Position numbers and translations under genes: made by a program
The notes under the pieces: model-generated
What the model was told of the DNA's origin: nothing
Databases searched by the model: none
What the model saw: only the letters and a program-made list of their open reading frames with translations
From: an uncultured Ilyobacter sp.
Lineage (GTDB): Bacteria; Fusobacteriota; Fusobacteriia; Fusobacteriales; Fusobacteriaceae
Direction of reading: 5' to 3'
Length of the DNA: 64,000 bases
Assembly (NCBI RefSeq): GCF_963668085.1
Contig: NZ_OY764059.1
Span: forward strand, 372,001-436,000
Shown: positions 17,105 to 25,072 of the stretch, piece by piece
How positions within the stretch are numbered: position 1 is the stretch's first letter
How the letters are laid out: every line of letters starts with the position of its first letter

Positions 17105-17497
17105 TGTTAATCACCCTCCTTTTAAAAAATATTTATATGGCTCTGATTTATGTAATGAAATATTTGGATTTAATTTAGGCCTGATAAAATAGTTATTCTT
17201 TCTAAAAAAACAAACTCCTTTTATAATTTTCTCCTGAGGGTAAATAAGTTAAATTAAAGGGTACAATTATTTAGATAAACTATTGAATTTATTACTTTTA
17301 CATTGAAATAAAGATAGCAACTAAGAGTGATTATTGAGTCATGTCAACCTTGTTCTCTCACTAAAAAAATAATGTGTTTTCAAAATAAAGGTAAGAAAAT
17401 CAAAAAATAAACTTTAAAACTAAAATATGAACCTGTCCACTGGGTGAACAGGTTCATATAGCTTGATGACTCGATATAATTTTTTTGTTAGAGATAA
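17105..17497. other. 393-bp intergenic region with a minus-strand terminator
   Basis: An 11-bp stem TATGAACCTGT (17426-17436) / ACAGGTTCATA (17448-17458) followed on the minus strand by ATTTTAGTTTT terminates the Tsx-like gene. The remainder is AT-rich upstream DNA of the usp-cstA pair; I see no convincing consensus promoter and no gene. Confidence 0.6.
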
Positions 17498-18322
17498 TCA
17501 AAAGACATAGTGAACCCCTATTATATGTTGGTTGGAATCAGAGGAATTATAACTTGATTTTTTGACCTCAGTAAAGCTATCATTTATCTTGTAAGAATAG
17601 GATAGGTCTATGTACTTCATCTGAAGTTTCAGCTGATTAAACCACTGAAGAGAATGGTCGGTACCAATACTGTTACCGCTCCAATCTGTTTTATCTCTTG
17701 ATTCATTCGCCCCAAAGACATAATCTACCCATCCGCTAAAATAGATATTCCATCCGTTTTTAAATGCATAAAGTTTTTTACCATAGGCTGCATTTAAAAG
17801 ATAACCGTCCCACTTATCCTCTATACTCCCGTCATAGGCTTCATCATGGTATCTGGCTAAGAGGTTCATCCTGACATAGTCAAATCCTTTAATGTAGACG
17901 TCATTACCAATACCTATCTGATGTCTTTTGAGTCCTCCCCCGTAAGAGCTGTCATCAAAATCGTACTGATATGAAATAAACCACTCCTTAAACTTCCAGA
18001 AAGAAAGGTCCCGTCCTAAAATTCCATCGAGAGAGAGCCTAGGGTTGATCTCCCCATAAAGGTTAGGGTCTTTACCATGGACATCACTCGAGCCTGAATC
18101 AAAGGCATCGAAAAAATCAACGAACCAATACATGTCAAGAAGGTTGTATCTATGGAACCCCTCGAATTCTATATACCGATCATCAATACTTTCACTATAA
18201 CCATCAGCGGCATTGTTCCCCTGAAATACACTCACACTGGTATAGTTGTAGTTCCACGGTTCATAGGATCCGAAGGAATTGATGCTAACCATTAATAACA
18301 GAATACCAAATATTTTTTTCAT
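17498..18322 (-). CDS. Tsx-like outer-membrane channel protein
   Basis: A 274-residue exported beta-barrel protein. Residues 1-18 are a signal peptide (MKKIFGILLLMVSINSFG). The mature part begins YEPWNYNYTSVSVFQG and is rich in alternating aromatic residues, ending in HIIGVHYVF with the terminal Phe of outer-membrane barrels. The pattern (EFEGFHRYNLLDMYWFVDF, later FKEWFISYQYDF) matches the Tsx nucleoside-channel family. I prefer ATG 18322 over 18331 because AAGGATGG then stands at a proper distance. Substrate (nucleosides or other small solutes) is uncertain. Confidence 0.8.
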   Translation of the reverse strand: MKKIFGILLLMVSINSFGSYEPWNYNYTSVSVFQGNNAADGYSESIDDRYIEFEGFHRYNLLDMYWFVDFFDAFDSGSSDVHGKDPNLYGEINPRLSLDGILGRDLSFWKFKEWFISYQYDFDDSSYGGGLKRHQIGIGNDVYIKGFDYVRMNLLARYHDEAYDGSIEDKWDGYLLNAAYGKKLYAFKNGWNIYFSGWVDYVFGANESRDKTDWSGNSIGTDHSLQWFNQLKLQMKYIDLSYSYKINDSFTEVKKSSYNSSDSNQHIIGVHYVF

Positions 18323-18618
18323 CGCTACCATCCTTTTTAATTATGCTCTTACTCTGAAGTTTTAGACATTAAAAATTCTCTAGAGTTGGTCTATATTGTA
18401 TAAAAATAAAAGGATTTTTACAACTTGAAATTAAAATATAGATAGTAAAAAATATTATAGCATTTAATTATATGCAGGATTTTATAGTCTTGAATTGTAT
18501 AACAAACTGCGACAAAAAATATTATGGTAAAAAACAATTTATTAAAAAATTAATTTTAGTAATTGGGATCTTAAGAATTATATAAAAACAGAGCAAATTT
18601 ATCATTAGAGGAGGGGTT

Positions 18619-19434
18619 ATGAAAAAAGTATTATTAAACAATGGGGTTGAAATACCGATTATCGGATTAGGAACATTTAAAGCCAAGGGAGAAGAGGTTT
18701 ATACGGCTGTAAAAACAGCTATCGCCAATGGTTATACTCATATAGATACGGCTATGATATATGGTAATGAAAAAGAGATAAATAGGGCGATAAAGGATAG
18801 CGGAGTAAAGAGAGAAAACTTGTTTATCACAACAAAACTGTGGAACTCAGATCAGGGATATGAATCTACAAAAAAAGCATTTCAGAAATCATTAGATGAC
18901 TTGGGTTTAGATTATATTGATTTATATTTAATTCATTGGAATAAAGGGATAGAAAATGCTGCAGAGTCATGGAAGGCTATGGAGGAACTTTATAAGGATG
19001 GAAAGATAAAGGCTATCGGAGTATCTAACTTTACCATGTATCACATAGAAAAACTTCTTGAAACTGCCCTAGTTAAACCTGCCGTAAATCAGGTGGAATG
19101 TCATATAGGACTGCCACAGTACGATCTTCAGAAATACTGTGAGAGCAAGGGGATAAAACTAACTGCCTATGCACCTATGCAAGCTGGTAAAATTTTTCAA
19201 AGTGATGAATTAAAAGCAATTGCAGATAAACACGGAAAATCCATTGCCCATGTGGCCTTAAAGTTTCTCGTAGACAGAGGAATTATCGTAATCCCTAAGT
19301 CAGTTAAGACTGAGAGAATAATCAGTAACAAGGATATCTTTGACTTAGAACTTGATTCAGAAGATTTGAAAGTGATCAAATCTCTCTGGAATGGGAAAAG
19401 GTTATACACTGATCCAGACAACTGTTATTTTTAG
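18619..19434 (+). CDS. Aldo/keto reductase
   Basis: A 271-residue NADPH-dependent oxidoreductase of the 2,5-diketo-gluconate reductase type. The catalytic tetrad is complete: Asp43 and Tyr48 in HIDTAMIYGNE, Lys73 in TTKLW and His106 in LIHW. The cofactor loop IPKSVKTERIISN is present near residue 230. It reduces small aldehydes or ketones in the cytoplasm; the exact substrate cannot be told. Monocistronic, with GAGGAGGGG before the ATG and a terminator at 19442. The 296 bp before it are AT-rich with nothing recognisable. Confidence 0.93.
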   Translation: MKKVLLNNGVEIPIIGLGTFKAKGEEVYTAVKTAIANGYTHIDTAMIYGNEKEINRAIKDSGVKRENLFITTKLWNSDQGYESTKKAFQKSLDDLGLDYIDLYLIHWNKGIENAAESWKAMEELYKDGKIKAIGVSNFTMYHIEKLLETALVKPAVNQVECHIGLPQYDLQKYCESKGIKLTAYAPMQAGKIFQSDELKAIADKHGKSIAHVALKFLVDRGIIVIPKSVKTERIISNKDIFDLELDSEDLKVIKSLWNGKRLYTDPDNCYF

Positions 19435-19441
19435 TCAATAG

Positions 19442-19475
19442 AAAACAGCAGCCATCCAGCTGCTGTTTTTTTCTT
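19442..19475 (+). terminator. Terminator after the aldo/keto reductase
   Basis: AAAACAGCAGC (19442-19452) pairs with GCTGCTGTTTT (19459-19469) and runs into further Ts. Confidence 0.9.
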
Positions 19476-19567
19476 TTGGAGAATTTGAGCTGTCCAGGGA
19501 AACTTTGAATCTAGAAAGGAAATTTTGAGAAATTTTAGAAAAAACATTCATAAAAGGAGGGGTTGAT

Positions 19568-20044
19568 ATGAGTGAAAAACAACTTGAAGACAAGATAATA
19601 GAGCTTTTACCGAAAACATCTCTTTTTGGCGGGGTAGATCTAAAAGAGATTCATTTTTTTGTAGAGAGTCTTATAGAGAAAAGGAGTAAGGCTGGTGAAA
19701 TTATACTAAAAGAGGGAGAATCCCCTGGAGATTCCTATCTTTTATTGGAGGGAGAGGTAAAACTCACTGTCAGGGATAGGCGGGTTGATAAATTCGGTCC
19801 TGGGACAGTTTTTGGACTAGATTCCACAATAGGAATCCAAAAGCAGATTACCACTGCCACTGCAGAAACCGACGTGATTTTGGCAATTATTCCAAAGATG
19901 AGCCTCTATACTCTATCTCAGAAAAATCCTGATTTATTTAGCAAGCTCATACTAAACGTAGCCAGAGACCTTGCAAGGGCCCTAAAGGGCATGGAAAGGA
20001 TAATCGAAGACTACGTACTTTTAGAGGAAAAACACCTTCTTTGA
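19568..20044 (+). CDS. Cyclic-nucleotide-binding-domain protein without DNA-binding domain
   Basis: A 158-residue protein consisting of one CRP-type beta-roll (residues 20-120: LFGGVDLKEIHFFV, GEIILKEGESPGDSYLLLEG, GPGTVFGLDS) and a long C-terminal helix. The helix-turn-helix expected in CRP/FNR regulators is absent and the protein stops about 60 residues short of that length, with no sign of a frameshift. The phosphate-binding Arg of cAMP receptors is not in its usual place. Probably a sensor or structural domain. AGGAGGGG precedes the ATG. It is not clearly part of the feo operon downstream. Confidence 0.8.
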   Translation: MSEKQLEDKIIELLPKTSLFGGVDLKEIHFFVESLIEKRSKAGEIILKEGESPGDSYLLLEGEVKLTVRDRRVDKFGPGTVFGLDSTIGIQKQITTATAETDVILAIIPKMSLYTLSQKNPDLFSKLILNVARDLARALKGMERIIEDYVLLEEKHLL

Positions 20045-20069
20045 CAAAAAAATATGTGAGCCAATAAAA

Positions 20070-20124
20070 TACTTTTATAATCAAAACTTTTTAACTTGAC
20101 AAATTTCAATAGAAGAGATATAAT
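20070..20124 (+). promoter_or_regulatory. feo promoter with upstream Fur-like box
   Basis: TTGACA (20096-20101), 17-nt spacer, TATAAT (20119-20124): a perfect sigma70 promoter with start near 20131. Just upstream, TACTTTTATAATCAAAACT (20070-20088) matches 15 of 19 positions of the dyad at 20452. Confidence 0.7.
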
Positions 20125-20186
20125 CAGAACATATTATGAATGATCCTAAGTATTACAGACTATTATTGAAGCTGGGAGGGGTAAAT

Positions 20187-20411
20187 ATGTCACATCCAGT
20201 AACTTATGGACAACTAAACAAGAAATTTGTCATAAAAGGAATAAACGGAAATGATAAAACCAAGGCTAGACTCATAGAGAGAGGGTTCTGTATAGGTGAG
20301 AATCTCTGCATACTGAAGGATACTGATGAAAATCTAATTATAGAGGTAAATAAAAGCAGGTATGTGGTTAATTTTGGACTAGCAAGTAAAATAATAGTAG
20401 ACGAAGCATAA
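20187..20411 (+). CDS. FeoA-domain protein, copy 1
   Basis: A 74-residue SH3-like FeoA protein. The family pattern is visible: QLNKKFVIKGINGNDKTKAR, LIERGFCIGENLCIL, then EVNKSRYVVNFGLASKI. FeoA proteins bind the G-domain region of the ferrous transporter FeoB. I use ATG 20187 because GGGAGGGG is 5 bp upstream; the alternative ATG at 20136 lies only about 5 bases after the predicted transcription start and lacks a ribosome site. It is first of the feo cluster, separated from feoA copy 2 by a small terminator. Confidence 0.87.
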   Translation: MSHPVTYGQLNKKFVIKGINGNDKTKARLIERGFCIGENLCILKDTDENLIIEVNKSRYVVNFGLASKIIVDEA

Positions 20412-20418
20412 CTAAAAG

Positions 20419-20445
20419 ACAGCTCTTCGGAGCTGTACCTTTTTA
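20419..20445 (+). terminator. UUCG-loop terminator between the two feoA genes
   Basis: ACAGCTC (20419-20425), loop TTCG, GAGCTGT (20430-20436), then ACCTTTTT. Probably partial, letting copy 1 be made in excess. Confidence 0.75.
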
Positions 20446-20451
20446 AAAAAA

Positions 20452-20470
20452 TACTTTGATAATCAAAGTA
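20452..20470. promoter_or_regulatory. Perfect 19-bp dyad, Fur-like box
   Basis: TACTTTGATAATCAAAGTA is a perfect palindrome around a central A and contains TGATAATCA, the core of the classical Fur box. GATAAT at 20458-20463 could be the -10 of a promoter for feoA copy 2, so binding would repress. Related sites are at 20070 and 23189. Fur is an inference; the regulator is not in the window. Confidence 0.65.
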
Positions 20471-20498
20471 AATTTATAGATGAAACTGGAGGATACTA

Positions 20499-20720
20499 AT
20501 GAAACTTACTGACCTAAAAAGAGGGGAAAAAGCAAAGATTATCAAAATAGGTAAAATAGGAGACCTGAAGAAAAGGCTTGTGGACATGGGAGTCACTTCT
20601 GGAGAGATAATAAAACTAGAAAGAGACGCACCTCTTGGAGACCCGCAGCAATACATAATAAAAGGGACAGGGATAGCCATAAGGAAAGAAGATGCAAAGA
20701 ATATAGAGGTAGAAAAATAA
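20499..20720 (+). CDS. feoA: FeoA ferrous iron transport accessory protein, copy 2
   Basis: A 73-residue FeoA: MKLTDLKRGEKAKIIKIG, then LKKRLVDMGVTSGEIIKLER, DPQQYIIKGTGIAIRKEDA. This is the canonical SH3-like domain, more typical than copy 1. It lies 31 bp upstream of feoB and is expected to stimulate FeoB-mediated Fe(II) uptake. CTGGAGGA precedes the ATG. Expression probably depends on the dyad at 20452-20470. Confidence 0.93.
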   Translation: MKLTDLKRGEKAKIIKIGKIGDLKKRLVDMGVTSGEIIKLERDAPLGDPQQYIIKGTGIAIRKEDAKNIEVEK

Positions 20721-20751
20721 TAGATCAAAACAGAAGGAGAGGAAATACGAG

Positions 20752-22965
20752 ATGATAAAAATAGCCTTTGCGGGAAATCCCAACGTTGGGAAATCAGCAC
20801 TTATCAACTCCATGGCAGGATCGAAACTAAAAGTTGGAAACTGGCCAGGTGTTACAGTTGAGAAAAAGGAAGCTGAATTTGAGTTTGAGGGCAAAAAAAT
20901 AAAGATGATAGACTTACCAGGTGTATACAGTCTTAGCCCATATACAATTGAAGAAAAAATCACAAGAGACTACATACTAAATGAAAATCCAGACGTTGTA
21001 ATAAATGTGGTTGATTCTACCAACCTTGAAAGAAATTTATATCTCACAATGCTATTAAAAGAATTGGGGAAGCCAATGATAATGGCTCTGAATTTTTTAG
21101 ATGAGTTTGAAAACCTCAATTATAAATTGGATCTTAAAAAGTTTCAGACACATCTAGAGATGGAAGCTATCCATACAAGTGCCGTAAAAAATAAAGGTAT
21201 AAAGGAACTTTTGGAAAAAGCTTTATTGGTAGCTGAAAAACACAGGAAACAAAGTCACATTAAATATGAACTTAGATTTGACAACACAATAGAAAATGAG
21301 ATTCAGAACATAAGATGCAAGATAGAAGAAAATGAAAAATTTATCCCGGTACTAGAAAAATATGCAGAGGACTTTATATGTATCAAATTATTGGAGCAGG
21401 ACTCGTATTTTGCAGAGGTTTTAGAAAGAGAGTATGGGATAGAGAGTGATTCTGTAACAAAAGAAAATGTAGACAGGATAGAGAAAAAATTTGACGAAGA
21501 TGCAGAGACTGTAATTGCAGAGGGAAGATATGGAGCACTTAAGGGTATTTTAGCCCAGACCTTTACAACCTCCCTGAAATCAAGACTTGACTTTACAGAC
21601 AAGGTTGATAAAATACTTCTCAACAAATATCTTGGACTTCCAATATTCTTCTTCATAATATCTGGAATAATGGGTGTTGTGTTTAACGGAAGCGGTCCTT
21701 TTATAGACTGGGTAGACGGCTTCATAGGCGGCTATATAGGAAAGTATGTGGCCATTGCCGTAGAAGGAACTCCAGATTGGCTTTACTCTCTTGTAACTGA
21801 TGGAATAATTGGTGGAGTAGGAGGAGTTCTTGTCTTTGTTCCTTTAATGCTTTTCCTGTATTTTTTCCTAGCCTTGCTAGAGGAAAGCGGATATATGTCA
21901 AGAGTGGCCTTTCTCATGGACAAAATAATGAGAAGACTCGGACTAAATGGAAAGGCTTTTGTACCTATGGTGTTAGGTTTCGGGTGTACAGTTCCAGCCA
22001 TCTATGCCACAAGGACACTAGAGGACGAACCATCTAGGAGACTTACAGCTCTTATGGCACCTTTTATGTCTTGCGGGGCAAGACTTCCAGTATATGGTCT
22101 TTTTACAGCAGCATTTTTCGGGGCCCGTGCAGGGATGATAGTAATGAGTCTTTATGTAATGGGGATAGTTGTAGCCGTACTTACAGGTATGTTTTTTAAG
22201 AATAATCCTAGATTTAAGGCTGAGGATAAGGCTCTTCTTCTAGAGCTGCCTCCATACAGGGTACCTAGCTTCAAGATGATATGGAGCTCTACAATGACAA
22301 GGACAGGGTCATATCTGAAAAAAGCCACCACTGTTATATTAGGAGTACTGATACTTCTTTGGGGTCTTATTTATTTTCCAAATAACGGAGATGCATCAAA
22401 TTCTTACATGGCAAAATTTGGAAAGGTAGTAGCACCTATAATGAAGCCAACTGGATTTGGTAACAGATGGGAAGCTGTAGCTGCTATAGCCCCTAGTATT
22501 GCGGCCAAAGAAGTTGTTGTAGGATTCATGGCACAGGTACTTCCACAGGAAAATGAGGCGAGCTCAATGTCAGAAGTTGAAATCCAAGAGGAACCTACAA
22601 CATTTGCACAAGATACAATGGAACAGCTAAAGGGATTTGCAGTGGCGTCAAAAGAATCTGTAATTTCCATGGTTAGTTTTGATGTAGCTAGTCTTTTTAC
22701 TCCACCTAGTGCTGACGAGGTGGAAGAAGAGGGAACCGGTGTGGTAGGAGCCACTGCAAGATTATGGGAGGGAGATCCTTTAGGACCCCTTAGAGCATAT
22801 TCTTTCATGGTGTTTATACTTCTGGTTGTTCCATGCGTAGTTACTTTAGCCGCAATCAAGCAGGAGTTTGGACAGAAATTTATGTGGTTTACTGTTATGG
22901 TGATGCTTATTGTACCTTATATAGCTTCGACGGTTATATTTCAAATAGGTAGATTATTTATTTAG
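20752..22965 (+). CDS. feoB: Ferrous iron transporter B
   Basis: A 737-residue GTP-driven Fe(II) transporter. The N-terminal G-domain has G1 GNPNVGKS (residues 8-15), G3 DLPG (54-57), G4 NFLD (114-117) and G5 SAVKNKG. A helical regulator follows to about residue 280, then the Gate motifs and membrane helices, including LEESGYMSRVAFLMD and the Cys-containing GFGCTVPAI and SCGARLPVY used in metal passage. Full length. AGAAGGAGAGG precedes the ATG. The operon continues with a Cys-rich peptide 23 bp later. Confidence 0.97.
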   Translation: MIKIAFAGNPNVGKSALINSMAGSKLKVGNWPGVTVEKKEAEFEFEGKKIKMIDLPGVYSLSPYTIEEKITRDYILNENPDVVINVVDSTNLERNLYLTMLLKELGKPMIMALNFLDEFENLNYKLDLKKFQTHLEMEAIHTSAVKNKGIKELLEKALLVAEKHRKQSHIKYELRFDNTIENEIQNIRCKIEENEKFIPVLEKYAEDFICIKLLEQDSYFAEVLEREYGIESDSVTKENVDRIEKKFDEDAETVIAEGRYGALKGILAQTFTTSLKSRLDFTDKVDKILLNKYLGLPIFFFIISGIMGVVFNGSGPFIDWVDGFIGGYIGKYVAIAVEGTPDWLYSLVTDGIIGGVGGVLVFVPLMLFLYFFLALLEESGYMSRVAFLMDKIMRRLGLNGKAFVPMVLGFGCTVPAIYATRTLEDEPSRRLTALMAPFMSCGARLPVYGLFTAAFFGARAGMIVMSLYVMGIVVAVLTGMFFKNNPRFKAEDKALLLELPPYRVPSFKMIWSSTMTRTGSYLKKATTVILGVLILLWGLIYFPNNGDASNSYMAKFGKVVAPIMKPTGFGNRWEAVAAIAPSIAAKEVVVGFMAQVLPQENEASSMSEVEIQEEPTTFAQDTMEQLKGFAVASKESVISMVSFDVASLFTPPSADEVEEEGTGVVGATARLWEGDPLGPLRAYSFMVFILLVVPCVVTLAAIKQEFGQKFMWFTVMVMLIVPYIASTVIFQIGRLFI

Positions 22966-22988
22966 GTCGGGTTTCACGGAGGGATTAG

Positions 22989-23150
22989 ATGAAAACGATT
23001 ATAGTTATAGGGATAGTTGCAGTGATTGCATTCTTTTCCCTCAGAAGTGTGATAAAAATGCTAAAAGGTGAAAACGGATGCGGATGCTCTAAAGATACCA
23101 ACTGTGCTATGAAAGATCACTGCTCTAGCAAGAATAAAGATAAAAAATAA
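22989..23150 (+). CDS. FeoB-associated Cys-rich membrane peptide
   Basis: A 53-residue peptide too short for most gene calls. Residues 1-24 form one membrane helix (MKTIIVIGIVAVIAFFSLRS), followed by a basic stretch and a Cys-rich tail GENGCGCSKDTNC with five cysteines (31, 33, 39, 45 and the CAM/DHC region), then a Lys-rich end. This matches the FeoB-associated Cys-rich proteins that replace FeoC in many Firmicutes and Fusobacteria. ACGGAGGG precedes the ATG, it is 23 bp after feoB, and a terminator follows at once. Confidence 0.88.
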   Translation: MKTIIVIGIVAVIAFFSLRSVIKMLKGENGCGCSKDTNCAMKDHCSSKNKDKK

Positions 23151-23178
23151 TAAAATATGCAGCTTGCTGCATATTTTA
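23151..23178 (+). terminator. Terminator of the feoB transcript
   Basis: TAAAATATGCAGC (23151-23163) pairs perfectly with GCTGCATATTTTA (23166-23178). Confidence 0.8.
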
Positions 23179-23188
23179 TTTAAAGATA

Positions 23189-23207
23189 TACTTTGATTCT
23201 CAAAAGA
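23189..23207. promoter_or_regulatory. Third Fur-like box, upstream of the DUF2325 gene
   Basis: TACTTTGATTCTCAAAAGA matches 15 of 19 positions of the dyad at 20452. TTGACA follows at 23212-23217, but no good -10 is seen at the right distance. Confidence 0.5.
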
Positions 23208-23278
23208 TTGGTTGACATTAATAAGAAAATGCAACAGAGGTTAGCTAAAAAGTTCGTACACAAAGGAGGTGTAGCCGT

Positions 23279-23566
23279 ATGATAGCAATTATAGGGGGGA
23301 TCAAAGGAATAGAGAGAGAGTATAAAAATCTCATGGATGAACATAATCTGAGGTGCAGGATTTACAATAAAACCTGTCCCTCATTCGAAAAGAAAATAAA
23401 GAACTGTGAGGCCTGTATATTGTTTACCAATACGGTGAGTCATAAGCTCTCCCTTTCGTGTACTAAAATATGCAAAAAAAATAATATAAAACTAATAAGG
23501 GTCCACTCTAGCAGTTTGAATAAACTCAGAGAGAGTTTGTGTGAAATATGCAAAGGGTGTAGCTAA
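23279..23566 (+). CDS. DUF2325-family Cys-rich protein
   Basis: A 95-residue small protein starting MIAIIGGIKGIEREYKNLMD, the DUF2325 N-terminal strand. Cysteines at CPSF, NCEAC, CTKIC and the C-terminal CEICKGC could bind metal or be redox-active. The function of the family is unknown. CAAAGGAGGTG precedes the ATG. It partners the DUF2023 gene 19 bp downstream and lies under a Fur-like box, which suggests an iron-linked role. Confidence 0.75.
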   Translation: MIAIIGGIKGIEREYKNLMDEHNLRCRIYNKTCPSFEKKIKNCEACILFTNTVSHKLSLSCTKICKKNNIKLIRVHSSSLNKLRESLCEICKGCS

Positions 23567-23585
23567 CCAAAAGGAGGTATTAAAA

Positions 23586-23918
23586 ATGGAGGTATTTGTA
23601 CATCATATCTATGAATTTGAGAAGGGCCTCAGAAATCTAGTGCTCCACACCACTGAAAAAGAAAATCTAAAAATGATAATGAACAAATTGAATAATAGAA
23701 AGATCAATTACGAAATTTATGAAATAGAAGGGGAAAGGATAAATATATTTTTTGGAGCCAAAGAGTGTGTAGAGGTAATAAGAAGTATAGGAAAGCAGTC
23801 ACTGAGGGAATATACCTTTGAAGAGGATTTTATACTTGGAATTATGCTAGGTTATGACAGAAGGAAACAGTGTGAAAGATACTTATCTTTTAAAGAAAAA
23901 AATGCAAGAACAGCATAA
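23586..23918 (+). CDS. DUF2023-family protein
   Basis: A 110-residue soluble protein beginning MEVFVHHIYEFEKGLRNLVL, the signature of DUF2023, a family of unknown function often found beside flavodoxin or iron genes. The rest is an alpha/beta fold with ERINIFFGAKECVEVIR. I use ATG 23586, 8 bp after AAGGAGG, rather than an in-frame ATG at 23541 that lies inside the preceding gene. A terminator overlaps its stop codon. Confidence 0.78.
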   Translation: MEVFVHHIYEFEKGLRNLVLHTTEKENLKMIMNKLNNRKINYEIYEIEGERINIFFGAKECVEVIRSIGKQSLREYTFEEDFILGIMLGYDRRKQCERYLSFKEKNARTA

Positions 23919-23942
23919 AGGGCAGATGGCCCTTTTTTTTTT
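23917..23942 (+). terminator. Terminator after DUF2023
   Basis: AAAGGGC (23917-23923) pairs with GCCCTTT (23929-23935), followed by a run of ten Ts. Confidence 0.9.
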
Positions 23943-24283
23943 TGATTTTTTTCGACTAAAATTTTAACCTACAAAGTAAGTTTTAAATTCCAAAGTTTTT
24001 TTAAAATTTTGAATATAAAAATAGATTGTGAAATAGTTAAAATATGAAAAGCACAGGATTAAAAACTAAAAAAGAAGTTTTAAATCTAAGAGTAGAACTT
24101 AGTTAAAAAAATAACAATACACAGTAAAATAAATTTTGAGAGTCTAAATATCAAGTTTTCCAAAGAGAATCCTTTAACTAATTGTTCCTTGACAAGGGAT
24201 TATAAAGAGAGTATATTGTAATTAAATCAGTATTTCGTTTGGCTTACTGTGAAAATTTTTATTTAAAAAATAGGAGGTCCAAA
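23943..24283 (+). promoter_or_regulatory. 341-bp gap holding the ferredoxin promoter
   Basis: The first 240 bases are AT-rich without recognisable features. TTGACA (24189-24194), 17-nt spacer and TATATT (24212-24217) form a strong promoter for the twin ferredoxins, start near 24224. Confidence 0.75.
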
Positions 24284-24451
24284 ATGTACGTAATCGATAA
24301 AGAAGCTTGTATTGCATGTGGAGCATGTGAAGGAACTTGTCCAGTATCAGCAATTTCTGCTGCAGACGGTAAATATGAAATTTCAGATGCATGTATCGAC
24401 TGTGGAGCATGTGCAGGAGTATGTCCAGTAGAGTGTATCTCGGCTCAGTAA
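24284..24451 (+). CDS. 2[4Fe-4S] ferredoxin, copy 1
   Basis: A 55-residue clostridial-type ferredoxin. Two cluster motifs are complete: CIACGACEGTCP (residues 9-20) and CIDCGACAGVCP (37-48). It is the low-potential electron carrier for pyruvate oxidoreductase and hydrogenase. ATG 24284 follows ATAGGAGG; an in-frame upstream TTG would add a non-homologous tail. A second copy is 42 bp downstream and differs mainly at the C-terminus (ECISAQ versus DAIAAG). Confidence 0.96.
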   Translation: MYVIDKEACIACGACEGTCPVSAISAADGKYEISDACIDCGACAGVCPVECISAQ

Positions 24452-24493
24452 TATCAAAAAATATTTTTAAAAAATAAAATAGGGGGTTTTAAA

Positions 24494-24661
24494 ATGTACG
24501 TAATTGATAAAGAAGCTTGTATTGCATGTGGAGCATGCGAAGGAACTTGTCCAGTATCAGCAATTTCTGCTGCAGACGGTAAATATGAGATTTCAGATGC
24601 TTGTGTAGACTGTGGAGCATGTGCAGGAGCATGTCCTGTAGACGCAATCGCTGCTGGTTAA
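24494..24661 (+). CDS. 2[4Fe-4S] ferredoxin, copy 2
   Basis: A 55-residue ferredoxin, identical to copy 1 over residues 1-37 and with the second motif CVDCGACAGACP. Codons in the shared part are almost identical, so the pair is a recent tandem duplication. ATAGGGGG precedes the ATG. It shares the promoter at 24189 with copy 1 and ends at the terminator at 24672. The ending PVDAIAAG is closer to typical ferredoxins than copy 1. Confidence 0.95.
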   Translation: MYVIDKEACIACGACEGTCPVSAISAADGKYEISDACVDCGACAGACPVDAIAAG

Positions 24662-24671
24662 TAAAAAATTT

Positions 24672-24699
24672 AAAAGAGCCTTTATGGCTCTTTTTTTTT
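24672..24699 (+). terminator. Terminator after the ferredoxins
   Basis: AAAAGAGCC (24672-24680) pairs with GGCTCTTTT (24686-24694), then a T-run. Confidence 0.92.
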
Positions 24700-24805
24700 G
24701 TAATTTTTATTTTAATAAAAGGAATTTTCAGTTGTAGGTATATAATTTTAATATAGAGTGTAGTAGTTCTATAGAAAATATATCGATTTGAATCTATAAA
24801 AAAAG

Positions 24806-24990
24806 TTGACATGCAGCGGGATGGAAAATACGCTGGCAGGTTAAAAGACTCAGAGAGAATAGAAGCCTAAGGCTCTTTGGGATTTTTATAGAAGCAAATG
24901 ATATTGATTGGTAATTGTTAGAGATGACTTCTGTCGAGACTTTAACAGGCCAATACAGGGGGTAAAATCTTCGTATTGGCCTGTTTTTTA
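24806..24990 (+). ncRNA. Structured RNA element, copy 2, upstream of the usp gene
   Basis: TTGACA (24806-24811), 17-nt spacer, TACGCT (24829-24834). The 5' hairpin is CTCAGAGAG 24849-24857 with CTCTTTGGG 24873-24881, extended by AAAAG/TTTTT. P1 AUUGG 24907-24911 with CCAAU 24950-24954; P2 UUAGAG 24918-24923 with CUUUAA 24940-24945; P3 UGAC 24925-24928 with GUCG 24933-24936. The terminator stem is 24944-24956 with 24973-24985, then TTTTTATATTTTT. The layout matches copy 1 to within one base from P1 to P1'. The usp start is about 80 bp after the terminator. Confidence 0.75.
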
Positions 24991-25072
24991 TATTTTTAAA
25001 GTTGATACTGGGATTTATTTAAACTGATTGTTTAGAGGGCACAATTAAACTTAAAAGGGGAAGGTGATTGAA

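Noticed and set aside
20452..20470. FNR box (TTGAT-N4-ATCAA)
   Set aside because: The half-sites are separated by one base, not four, so the FNR spacing is wrong.
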